NCBI GenBank assembly: GCA_034408745.1 | Contig: JAWXCM010000266.1 | Location: 1-14,512, forward strand | Direction: 5' to 3' | Length of the DNA stretch: 14,512 nucleotides | Origin: JAWXCM01 sp034408745 | Lineage (GTDB): Bacteria > Acidobacteriota > Terriglobia > Bryobacterales > Bryobacteraceae | Shown: piece by piece, positions 7,868 to 14,512 of the stretch | Layout: the number at the start of each line of letters is the position of its first letter | Numbering within the stretch: position 1 is the stretch's first letter | Position numbers and translations under genes: made by a program | Notes under the pieces: generated by a model | What the model saw: the letters and a program-made list of their open reading frames with translations, nothing else | Database searches by the model: none | Told to the model about the DNA's origin: nothing

Positions 7868-9321
7868 CGGCGCTGGCCGCCTGTTCGCTCTGGGCCGATC
7901 AGGCGATTAAGCTGACGCGGCATCGACAGCTCTTCGTGGACGACCATCTGATATCTTCGTCGTCCGGCCTGAACCGGGTCATTCACTCCGCTTCCAAATA
8001 CGGGGACAATCCGATTCTGCTGCCGGTGAAGCCATGGGAAGGCCAGTACACGCTGCTTTACGGCACGGTGATCCGCGACGAGGAAGAGGGCATCTGGAAG
8101 ATGTGGTATTCCACCATGAACCACTTCCGTTATATCCAGAAGATCTTCCCCGAAAGCACGTATCTCTGCTACGCGACGTCGCGTGACGGCGTGCACTGGA
8201 CCAGACCCGATCTCGGCGTGATCGCGTACAGGGGCAAAACACAAAACAACATCGTGCTCGAAGGTACACATGCGCCGGAACAAGGCATCGAAGGAATCCT
8301 CGACGCGGTCAGTGTTCTGAAAGACGTGAACGACCCGGATGCATCAAGGCGTTACAAGCTGATGGTTTGGCGTCACAATCAGAAGTTTGACGGCAACAAG
8401 TCCACGTACGTGCTGGAAGGTGAGCATCGCATGGGAGATTACGCAGCCTTTTCGCCAGACGGTATTCGATGGTCCAGGCCGGAGCGGCTCATATTTCCTT
8501 ACCTGCCGGTGCGGGACACGATGTCGCTGATGTGGGATCCACGTGCATCGAAATACATTGCGTTCGTGAAGCAGCAGGTGAACGGTAAGCGCGCGCGCTT
8601 TGTTAGTGAGAGCGACGATTTTCTGACCTGGAGTACGCCGAAGCAGATGCTTGTCGCGGATGAGCGCGATCCGGCGAATGTGGAGTTGTATCACAACACG
8701 GGATTTCCGTACGAAGGCATGTATCTGGGACTGGTCACCGTCTTTCATCCAGAACCGCTCGACAACATCTACCTGGATCTGCAACTCATCTCGAGCCGTG
8801 ACGGAAGGTCGTGGAGCCGTGTGGGGAATCGAGATCCGTTTCTGCCCGTTGGGCGGCGGGATGTCGACTGGGACTTCGGTTTCCACTCGCCGTCGAGCGG
8901 CCCGCCTGTCCGAGTCGGAGACGAACTTTGGTTTTATTACAGCGGGCGCGCCTACCGCCACCCGGTCGATGGGCAGGGGAGAGAGCCGAACAAAGGGGCT
9001 ATCGGTCTTGCAAAGCTGCGACTGGACGGGTTCGTGTCGATGGATGCCGGCGATCGGGAAGGCACGCTTACGACGGTTCCGCTGCGTTTCAACGATCCGG
9101 GCTTGTTTATCAATGCCGATGCGAAGAACGGCCAGATCCGAGTCGAAGTCCTGGACGAAGCAGGGGCGGCGATTGAGGGTCTCGCGAGCGGAGAGACTTT
9201 GACAAAGGATGCGATTCGCTGGCGCGCTTCGGACTTGTCGAAACTGCGCGGCCGTGCCGTCCGGCTGAAGTTCTATCTCAGGAACGCATCCCTCTATTCG
9301 TTTGGATTTGACGCGATATGA
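7837..9321 (+). CDS. Exported five-bladed propeller protein, GH43/GH32-like ('LFVDDHLI' family)
   Basis: ATG 7837 follows GAGAGAGGG at the right distance and gives 494 residues. The N-terminus MLHSRIVLPVAALAAC holds LAAC at 13-16, a possible lipobox, so it may be a lipoprotein; cutting after LWA (residue 20) by signal peptidase I is the alternative. The family mark LFVDDHLI is at 32-39. Blade-end motifs recur: TSRDGVHW (114-121), SPDGIRW (206-212), SRDGRSW (320-326), together with several W/Y-rich strands, giving an arabinanase/invertase-like propeller to about residue 395. A C-terminal beta-sandwich follows (about 398-494, RLDGFVSMDAGDREGTLTT ... RLKFYLRNASLYSF). Such proteins are frequent in Planctomycetota and Acidobacteriota sugar loci and are annotated as GH32/GH43-like, mostly without tested activity. 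It is probably a secreted hydrolase or glycan-binding protein. It overlaps the upstream gene by 31 bases and the downstream gene by 4 (ATGA). Confidence 0.75.
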   Translation: MLHSRIVLPVAALAACSLWADQAIKLTRHRQLFVDDHLISSSSGLNRVIHSASKYGDNPILLPVKPWEGQYTLLYGTVIRDEEEGIWKMWYSTMNHFRYIQKIFPESTYLCYATSRDGVHWTRPDLGVIAYRGKTQNNIVLEGTHAPEQGIEGILDAVSVLKDVNDPDASRRYKLMVWRHNQKFDGNKSTYVLEGEHRMGDYAAFSPDGIRWSRPERLIFPYLPVRDTMSLMWDPRASKYIAFVKQQVNGKRARFVSESDDFLTWSTPKQMLVADERDPANVELYHNTGFPYEGMYLGLVTVFHPEPLDNIYLDLQLISSRDGRSWSRVGNRDPFLPVGRRDVDWDFGFHSPSSGPPVRVGDELWFYYSGRAYRHPVDGQGREPNKGAIGLAKLRLDGFVSMDAGDREGTLTTVPLRFNDPGLFINADAKNGQIRVEVLDEAGAAIEGLASGETLTKDAIRWRASDLSKLRGRAVRLKFYLRNASLYSFGFDAI

Positions 9322-11354
9322 AGAGTTTTGTCTGGACATTTCTGGTCTGTGCCAGCTCACTTTCAGCACAGAAGGCCGCGGTGGTGCCACGTGAGTTCCA
9401 CCCGGCGTCGCACCCCGACTTCCTTACGAATCAACGGAGCGAAGACCGGCTCGCCGGGCGTTTTCCATGGGCGCCGCAGTTGCTTTACTACGGCGGCCCG
9501 GATTCCGTGGGCCCGCTCGACAGCGACTGGGTGTGGCCCGACACGGCGTTCGTCGACTGGAATCGCGACGGTCTTGTCGACGTAATTCGCGGGCTCAGCG
9601 CCGGAACATACAACCACAGGCCGCGCGATCAGCGATTCCGTACAGTTGTGTACCTCAACACGGGACAGCGAAAGGATAATGTCCCGATTTTCGCCGAGCC
9701 TTATCAGGTGCCTCTGGACTACCCGGTCGGTTCGATGCATTTTAACGACATCGACAATGACGGTGCTATGGATCTGATTATCCAGAATGGCAAGGTATTT
9801 CGCTGGTATCGAGATACATCCAAAAGCGGAGACCGCAACTTCGTCTTTCAGGGGAATCTGCAGGATTTCGGGCTGAAGACCGACCTGGGGCTGCTGGAAA
9901 CCGTCAGCATGGCGCCTTCGATACAACTGGTTGACTTCGATGGAGATGGTGAGAAGGATCTGATCGTCGGCGGCCGCGGAGGAAACAACAATTACTATCC
10001 GCGCAAGGAGATCGGCTTCGGCAAGGGGTTTGCGTCTGACGGATCGTGGCTCGGTGGCGACCGGAATGGCTCCGTCGTCATGCATAAATTCATGGGCAAG
10101 CTCGACGGCAAGCTGTGGTTCACTACAGGCCGCCGGCTCATTGCGGGTGAAGACGAGCGGGCCATTTCCTACTACGATACGGCGACTGCGGTGGTTACCG
10201 ACTGGGACGACGACGGCAAGCCGGATCTCCTCGTGGCCAGCTTCGACAATCTGTTTTTGTACAGAAATTCTGGCAAACGACTCGAAGCGGGAAAGCGCAT
10301 TCCCGTCGCAGGCCTGAGCAGACTGCCGTGGGAGCGGGTCCAGATCATGGAAGTGAACTGGAACGAGAAGGATCGTCATAACCTGCTGCTGCAAGGTTCG
10401 AGCTTTGCGTGGTACCTGCCGAATACCGGAGACAAAGGTGCTCCGCGATACGAGAAGATACAGGCGCTTTTGCAAAAGCATGCGCCGGTGAGTGGGGGAG
10501 ACTTCGCAGTGCCGACGGCAGGCGATCTGAACGGCGACGGAAAGCTCGATTTGGTTATAGGCAATGAAGACGGATATCTGCTGTACGTGGAAAACACGAG
10601 CCGAGGGAAGTTACCCGAGAGCTTCGCGCTGGCGGTGGAGTTGAAGGCCGGCGGTGAAACTTTCCGCGTTGAAACTCCCAACGCATTGCAAGGCCCGGCG
10701 GAAGGCCGTTGGGGATACACGAGTCCTGTACTCGTCGACTGGGACGGCGACGGAGATCTGGACATCGTCACCGGCAGTATGCATGAGCATTTTCTCTATC
10801 TGGAGAATCGTGGCACCGCGAAGAAATTCGACTTTGCGAAGGCACGGGTCCTCACGCACATGGGCGGGACAACGCTTGCTACGGTGTGGCGAACGCGGCC
10901 GGTGATTCGCGATCTGGACGGCGACGGGTTGAAGGATCTGATGGCACTGAATCCTGAAGGGCAGCTTGTTGTATATCGCGGGACGCGCGATGCGAAAGGT
11001 CAATTCGATCTCGGCCCTGCCGAACGGGTGAACGAGCCGGATGGCAAGCCGGTAAAGCTCGACGGATTTGGCCGCGAGACCGGCCGCGCGAATCTGACGG
11101 CGATGGATTGGGATGGCGACGGCACACTCGACCTGATGGTGGGGAACGCCGTCGAAAACTTCGACGGCCTCCGATGGTATCGCAATACAGGGACCGCCAA
11201 ACAATGGGCCATGCAGAGGCAACCGAACATCCCTCTGAACCTGCCCTGGAATCACTACCACCTTGTCGAACCCGTTGACTGGGACGGCGACGGCAAAACG
11301 GACATCATCGCCGGCAGCGAAGGCGGATGGATCTACTTCTATCGGCAGCAATGA
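9318..11354 (+). CDS. Secreted VCBS/FG-GAP repeat protein (beta-propeller)
   Basis: The 678-residue protein begins with a signal peptide (MKSFVWTFLVCASSLSA, cut before QK). It then carries nine Asp-rich calcium-loop motifs of the FG-GAP/VCBS type: DWNRDG at 80, DIDNDG at 144, DFDGDG at 206, DWDDDG at 295, DLNGDG at 403, DWDGDG at 474, DLDGDG at 532, DWDGDG at 597 and DWDGDG at 654. Each is followed by (x)D(L/I)(I/V/L/M). The repeats are 57-108 residues apart and fill the whole chain, so the fold should be one or two calcium-bound beta-propellers with no separate catalytic domain visible. Family members are extracellular binding or adhesion proteins, and some are fused to lyases. In this operon it may bind the glycan near the receptor. 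The start forms an ATGA overlap with the preceding stop, and the stop forms another with the aldolase start. Confidence 0.88.
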   Translation: MKSFVWTFLVCASSLSAQKAAVVPREFHPASHPDFLTNQRSEDRLAGRFPWAPQLLYYGGPDSVGPLDSDWVWPDTAFVDWNRDGLVDVIRGLSAGTYNHRPRDQRFRTVVYLNTGQRKDNVPIFAEPYQVPLDYPVGSMHFNDIDNDGAMDLIIQNGKVFRWYRDTSKSGDRNFVFQGNLQDFGLKTDLGLLETVSMAPSIQLVDFDGDGEKDLIVGGRGGNNNYYPRKEIGFGKGFASDGSWLGGDRNGSVVMHKFMGKLDGKLWFTTGRRLIAGEDERAISYYDTATAVVTDWDDDGKPDLLVASFDNLFLYRNSGKRLEAGKRIPVAGLSRLPWERVQIMEVNWNEKDRHNLLLQGSSFAWYLPNTGDKGAPRYEKIQALLQKHAPVSGGDFAVPTAGDLNGDGKLDLVIGNEDGYLLYVENTSRGKLPESFALAVELKAGGETFRVETPNALQGPAEGRWGYTSPVLVDWDGDGDLDIVTGSMHEHFLYLENRGTAKKFDFAKARVLTHMGGTTLATVWRTRPVIRDLDGDGLKDLMALNPEGQLVVYRGTRDAKGQFDLGPAERVNEPDGKPVKLDGFGRETGRANLTAMDWDGDGTLDLMVGNAVENFDGLRWYRNTGTAKQWAMQRQPNIPLNLPWNHYHLVEPVDWDGDGKTDIIAGSEGGWIYFYRQQ

Positions 11355-12223
11355 AGATTCAAGGCATCATTCCAGCGGTTCTGACACCTTTCGTTCCGAG
11401 TGGCGGGGTCGATTTCGACCGTTTCCACGCGCATGTGGACCGCTTATACAGAGCTGGCGTCGACGGCATCTACGTGGGCGGCAACGCCGGTGAGTGGTAT
11501 GCGATGTCGCTGGAGGAACGAAAAGCACTGGCCGCCGCGGCAGTGAGCGCGTCCCGCGGACGAGGCCTGGCGCTGGTTCACGTTGGGGCGGCGCGTATCG
11601 AAGACAGCATCGAACTGGCTCGTCATGCGGAAGACCTCGGGGCAGACGGAATCAGCAGCCTGCCGCCGTACACGCAGGGGTGGAGTATGCCGGAGGTTCG
11701 CTGCTGGTTTGAGCGTCTCGCCGGCGCCACAGATCTGCCCTTTCTGATCTACTACTTCCCGCGGCTCACGGGCGGCGCTACGGGTGAATCGTTTTTTGAG
11801 GCGATGCGGCCCGTCGGTCGAATTGCGGGCTATAAGTTTACCGATATGAATCTGTTCGATCTTGGACTTCTCCTCGAGGGTCCATATACGGTGCTGAATG
11901 GTCACGACCCTAACCTGAGCGCTGCACTGCGTATGGGTGCGGACGGAGGCATCGGATCGTTTTATAACATCGCTGCGGACTTTGCGGTCGCGATGCTGCG
12001 CGCAAACCGATCCGGCGACGCCGCCGGCGCTGAGCGAATCCAGGCGCAACTGAATCGCACGATCCGGATCGTGCGAGGTTACCGCCTGATCCCGGCGCTC
12101 AAGCATATCTGCGGTCTGCAGGGGTTCGATCAGGGTATGATGCGCGATCCGATGCTGCCGCTGGGCAAGGATGAACAACAGCGCCTGAGTTCGGAATGGG
12201 AGGTGACGCTCTGCGCGCGCTGA
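11351..12223 (+). CDS. N-acetylneuraminate-lyase/DapA-family class I aldolase
   Basis: The 290-residue protein has the length and sequence course of this TIM-barrel family. Near the start is GIIPAVLTPF; GGNAGEWYAMSLEER lies at 43-57; the catalytic tyrosine is in FLIYYFPRLTG (Y134, fitting Y137 of E. coli NanA); the Schiff-base lysine is in GYKFTDMN (K162); and VLNGHDP and GADGGIGSFYN lie at 181-206. The YxxPxLTG and NG.D spacing places it in the sialate-lyase branch rather than DHDPS. Known members cleave N-acetylneuraminate or related 2-keto-3-deoxy acids to pyruvate plus an aldose. Two positions that contact substrate in NanA differ: the ST pair of GSTGE is NA here (45-46), and the Glu after NG.D is Pro (187). 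The real substrate may therefore differ. No signal peptide, so cytoplasmic. ATG 11351 is chosen because it gives the family N-terminus and an ATGA overlap; ATG 11327 would add eight residues. Confidence 0.88.
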   Translation: MKIQGIIPAVLTPFVPSGGVDFDRFHAHVDRLYRAGVDGIYVGGNAGEWYAMSLEERKALAAAAVSASRGRGLALVHVGAARIEDSIELARHAEDLGADGISSLPPYTQGWSMPEVRCWFERLAGATDLPFLIYYFPRLTGGATGESFFEAMRPVGRIAGYKFTDMNLFDLGLLLEGPYTVLNGHDPNLSAALRMGADGGIGSFYNIAADFAVAMLRANRSGDAAGAERIQAQLNRTIRIVRGYRLIPALKHICGLQGFDQGMMRDPMLPLGKDEQQRLSSEWEVTLCAR

Positions 12224-13701
12224 GCTTCGCCGACTGGGCGGTGCTCGCAAGTTACCTCGCGATGCTAATCGGTATGGCCTTGTTCCACACGCGAACGGTT
12301 CAGGCCCGGGACGATCTGTTTCTGGCGGGCCGGTCGATGGGCCGATGGCCGGTTGCGATCAGCATGTACGTCGCCCTGTTCAGCAGCAACACGATGGTCG
12401 GCGTGATTGGATGGCTGAACCGGCCCGACGGTACGGTCTGGATCGGGCTCCAAAATATCGGCATCATCCTCGCGGTGCCCATCGCCGTGTGGCTGTATCC
12501 GAACATCTTCTTCCGGCTCAGGATTACAACTGCATACGAATATCTGGAACGACGCTTCGATTATCCGGTAAGAGCGGTCGCCGGCGTGTTGTTCATCGCG
12601 GCTCGTGTGATGTGGATGGCGACGATGCTCTACGGCGGAGCTCTGGTAGCCACCCAGATCACTGGGTTCCATGACAGTCTCGGATGGTCTGCCGTCGGTC
12701 TGATGTGTGTCGCCAGTATTCTCGGCATGATCGGCGGAATGCGGGCGGTGATCTGGACCGACGTCGCTCAGTTTTTCGTTTTGTTCGGCTCTGTTCTAGT
12801 TATGGCCACGCTCGCGATCAGCCGCTCGGGTGGAATCGAACAAGTGATTATGATCGCTACGGAAACAAATCGCTTCACTCCCCCGGCGCTGTTTAGCGTG
12901 AAGGATGACCTGAGCGTCGTTAGTGGACTTTTCCTGGGAATGATCAGCTTGTTGAGCGCCGTCGGAACAGATCAGGTGGTACTGCAAACGTACCTGACTT
13001 CGAAGGATGTCAAAACGGCCCGAGACTCACTTTGGTTCAACGGCATTTTCCTGAAGCCGCTGAGCCTGATGTTCCCGATGTTGGGCATGATCATCTTCGT
13101 CTACTTTCGCGCCCATCCTGCCGATCAGGCACTGATGCGCGTGCCAGACGATGCGCTGCCTGTATTCATCCTTCAGGTCCTTCCTGCAGGAGCCCGGGGA
13201 TTAGCTCTTGCGGGGATCATGGCGGCGTTGCTGACGAGTCTGCAGGGCGGGCTCGCCGCATTGGCGGCTTGTGTTCAGGTCGACTACCTGCAACGGTGGA
13301 TGCGCCCGCTGGACGATGCGACATCGGTACGGCTCGGACGTTTGCTGATGGCAGCCTGGGGTGTTGCAATCACGATTGCTGCGCTGGGCGTAACGCAACT
13401 GGGCAAGAACAACAGCATCCTTCAGATACTTAACAAAGTGATGTATCCGTTTACCGGAGTGCTCCTCGGCATTTTCCTGATCGGTTTACTGACCCGCCGT
13501 GTAAGCGGAACTCCCACACTCGCAGGTGCTTTATGCGGCCTGATGGTGACGTTGTATCTTCCGCTCGCGGGTGTTGCGGTTTCGAACTTTTACTTCGGTT
13601 TCATAGCCACGGTATGTACGGTGGCGCTGGGCTGCTGCTTCAGCTTCGTTGCATCGCCGCCGCACGAAAGCAAAGTTAAGGGCCTGACGCACGCCGGCTA
13701 A
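12196..13701 (+). CDS. Sodium:solute symporter (SSS family)
   Basis: The 501-residue protein is hydrophobic throughout, with about 13 predicted membrane helices and no signal peptide beyond the first helix (VLASYLAMLIGMALF). SSS family marks are FLAGRSMGRWPVAISMYVALFSSNT (42-66), WTDVAQFFVLFGSVL (187-201), SAVGTDQVVLQTYLTSKDVKTAR (254-276) and GLALAGIMAALLTSLQGGL (335-353), where TS (347-348) matches the sodium-site Ser pair region of vSGLT. Members import sugars, sialic acid, amino acids or carboxylates with Na+. As last gene after an aldolase it likely imports the acidic sugar that the aldolase cleaves. ATG 12196 overlaps the aldolase by 28 bases and lacks a good ribosome binding site. A very good one, GGAGGTGA (12199-12206), lies inside the frame and could serve CTG 12211 (or CTG 12220, which forms a CTGA overlap), so the true start is uncertain by up to eight codons. 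Confidence 0.9.
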   Translation: MGGDALRALSFADWAVLASYLAMLIGMALFHTRTVQARDDLFLAGRSMGRWPVAISMYVALFSSNTMVGVIGWLNRPDGTVWIGLQNIGIILAVPIAVWLYPNIFFRLRITTAYEYLERRFDYPVRAVAGVLFIAARVMWMATMLYGGALVATQITGFHDSLGWSAVGLMCVASILGMIGGMRAVIWTDVAQFFVLFGSVLVMATLAISRSGGIEQVIMIATETNRFTPPALFSVKDDLSVVSGLFLGMISLLSAVGTDQVVLQTYLTSKDVKTARDSLWFNGIFLKPLSLMFPMLGMIIFVYFRAHPADQALMRVPDDALPVFILQVLPAGARGLALAGIMAALLTSLQGGLAALAACVQVDYLQRWMRPLDDATSVRLGRLLMAAWGVAITIAALGVTQLGKNNSILQILNKVMYPFTGVLLGIFLIGLLTRRVSGTPTLAGALCGLMVTLYLPLAGVAVSNFYFGFIATVCTVALGCCFSFVASPPHESKVKGLTHAG

Positions 13702-13848
13702 GTCGAGACAGATCTAATGCTGGCCGCTGTCGGGATTGAACGTCTGATTGCGTATTCGGTCGCGCTGCCACACAGGAGAGCGAGGGTTCGGATGGCCCTG
13801 GGGAGCGCGCAGACGCGTGTCATGCGGATAGTCTTTCGGCTAAGTCGA
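13695..13848 (+). repeat. 12-base direct repeat bracketing the end of the operon
   Basis: CGGCTAAGTCGA occurs at 13695-13706, containing the symporter stop codon, and exactly again at 13837-13848, 142 bases away. The match does not extend on either side. A chance 12-base repeat in a few hundred bases is unlikely but possible. It may reflect an old duplication or recombination point. Confidence 0.35.
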
Positions 13849-14195
13849 CTGGAGACGGCACGGGATCGCAATGGAAATTCGCGCTTCAGATCGTAAAGAA
13901 GAACCAGACTCGAGGCTCAATCCCAATGGCGTTGCGCCACTTCAGTGCGCAGCCCTCGGGATTGTCGGCAGCGATGGCAACCCCGCAGACTCGATTAGCC
14001 TTTCTCGAGAGACAAGCCGCCAGGCGGCAAAAGTTCGAACCGTGTCGAGTGTGGGGAGCCAACCTCGATCACGATTGTTGCCCGGTTGCCCTTTGTTTCT
14101 TGCATTTGGCGGATGGCGGCAGGGAGGGCAGATTCGAGCCTGTTCGTCGACACGTTTTCGAAATCAAATCAACGATCTGTCATCATTGAATCACA
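13702..14195. other. 494-base stretch without a convincing gene
   Basis: No protein here is recognisable on either strand. One plus-strand frame stays open from 13740 to a TGA-free end at 14189 (about 150 codons); its peptide includes TGDGTGSQWKFALQIVKKNQ and later MATPQTRLAFLERQAARRQK, but I know no family for it and no ribosome binding site precedes a start. In GC-rich DNA such open frames arise by chance. The 12-base repeat described separately lies in the first third. No clear terminator hairpin with a T-tract was found after the symporter stop. The stretch may be decayed coding sequence, like that at the left end. Confidence 0.4.
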
Positions 14196-14460
14196 ATGCG
14201 CACCACGCTGAATGTGGAAAATGATGTTCTGGATGCCGCCAGGGTTCTGGCTTTTGCTCGCGGCGTCTCGGTGGGAGCGGCTTTGTCGGAACTCGCTCGG
14301 CGGGGTTTCGCGGCCCCCAACACCGTTGAGTACCCGCAACGGTTTTCCGGTGTTCCAGGTGGTGGCGGGAACGCCGGGTTTCGGTCCGGATGAGGTTGCC
14401 GCGGCGACCAGCAGAGAGGACCTTGACGCGGCGCGGGAATTCCTGGAGCCGGGACCGTAA
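14196..14460 (+). pseudogene. VapB-like antitoxin gene with a one-base frameshift
   Basis: The first frame from ATG 14196 reads MRTTLNVENDVLDAARVLA, then RGVSVGAALSELARRG, the ribbon-helix-helix start of VapB-type antitoxins, and continues to VEY at 14325-14333. The family text then continues one frame later, from 14335: RNGFPVFQV, GTPGFGPDEV, EDLDAAREFLEPGP, stopping at 14460 two bases before the toxin start. Removing one C from the CCC run at 14333-14335 restores a single frame of about 87 codons of normal length. As written, the first frame ends at 14393 after a meaningless tail (65 residues), so the DNA-binding domain could be made but the toxin-neutralising tail could not. A sequencing error, a recent mutation or frameshifting during translation could each explain it. 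No Shine-Dalgarno is seen before the ATG. Confidence 0.8.
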
Positions 14461-14462
14461 CA

Positions 14463-14512
14463 GTGTTCGTCTCGCTGCTCGATGTCAATGTCCTGCTCGC
14501 TTTGGCCTGGCC
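14463..14512 (+). CDS. VapC-like PIN-domain toxin, N-terminus (partial)
   Basis: GTG at 14463 starts two bases after the antitoxin stop and runs off the window edge. The 16 complete codons read MFVSLLDVNVLLALAW. LLDVNVLLALAW is the characteristic first strand and helix of the PIN-domain ribonuclease fold, with the first catalytic aspartate at residue 7. Position directly after a VapB-like gene supports the call. VapC toxins cut tRNA or rRNA and are held inactive by VapB. Whether the rest of this gene is intact is not visible, which matters because the antitoxin appears frameshifted. Confidence 0.75.
   Translation, partial: MFVSLLDVNVLLALAW

Noticed and set aside
9363..10481. 372-codon open frame on the minus strand
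   Set aside because: It mirrors the VCBS gene; the repeated VPV/VVP segments are reverse reads of the Asp-rich repeat codons.
13740..14189. About 150 open codons as a possible gene
   Set aside because: No family resemblance, no ribosome binding site at any in-frame start, and the length is within chance for this base composition.
1..14512. CRISPR array, tRNA, rRNA, intact insertion sequence or integrase
   Set aside because: No regularly spaced repeats, no cloverleaf-like sequence with a TTCGA-type arm in context, and no transposase or integrase motif was seen on reading both strands.

Overview
The window looks like a piece of an Acidobacteriota chromosome, most likely of the Bryobacterales/Solibacter type. 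This is inferred from GC-rich coding sequence, an Oar-like TonB-dependent receptor with an N-terminal carboxypeptidase-regulatory-like domain and no SusD partner, a 'LFVDDHLI' five-bladed propeller protein and a VCBS/FG-GAP protein in one sugar locus, and clusters of toxin-antitoxin genes. No rRNA or tRNA gene is visible, so the taxon cannot be fixed from the sequence alone.

Layout. The first 169 bases are the C-terminus of a ComM/YifB-type Mg-chelatase-like ATPase. From about 170 to 1400 lies a graveyard: two tiny ORFs, a TPR-family gene broken by two frameshifts, and a DUF433/DUF5615-type antitoxin-toxin pair broken by at least three lesions. From 1621 to 13701 every gene is intact and the region reads as one unit. 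A minus-strand IclR-family regulator (1621-2394) is divergent from a six-gene plus-strand operon: TonB-dependent receptor (2481-5861), GH67-like glycoside hydrolase (5861-7867), GH43/GH32-like propeller protein (7837-9321), VCBS-repeat protein (9318-11354), N-acetylneuraminate-lyase-type aldolase (11351-12223) and sodium:solute symporter (12196-13701). Consecutive genes overlap by 1 to 31 bases, which indicates translational coupling. After a 494-base stretch with no convincing gene, the window ends in a vapBC-type pair whose antitoxin carries a one-base frameshift and whose toxin runs off the edge.

How the genes work together (inference). The receptor would bring an oligosaccharide across the outer membrane. 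The two exported hydrolase-like proteins and the VCBS propeller would bind or cut it at the cell surface or in the periplasm. The symporter would carry the released monomer inward, and the aldolase would split a 2-keto-3-deoxy sugar acid into pyruvate and an aldehyde. The aldolase keeps the Schiff-base lysine and catalytic tyrosine of the sialate-lyase branch but lacks some substrate-contacting residues of E. coli NanA, so the sugar may not be N-acetylneuraminate. The 74-base iclR/receptor spacer holds three copies of a (G)CGGAAC half-site spaced by about two and one helical turns, a likely operator for the divergent IclR regulator.

The most interesting item is this compact, sialate-like or ulosonate-like utilisation operon with an unusual set of surface proteins. 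It is flanked on both sides by decaying toxin-antitoxin genes.
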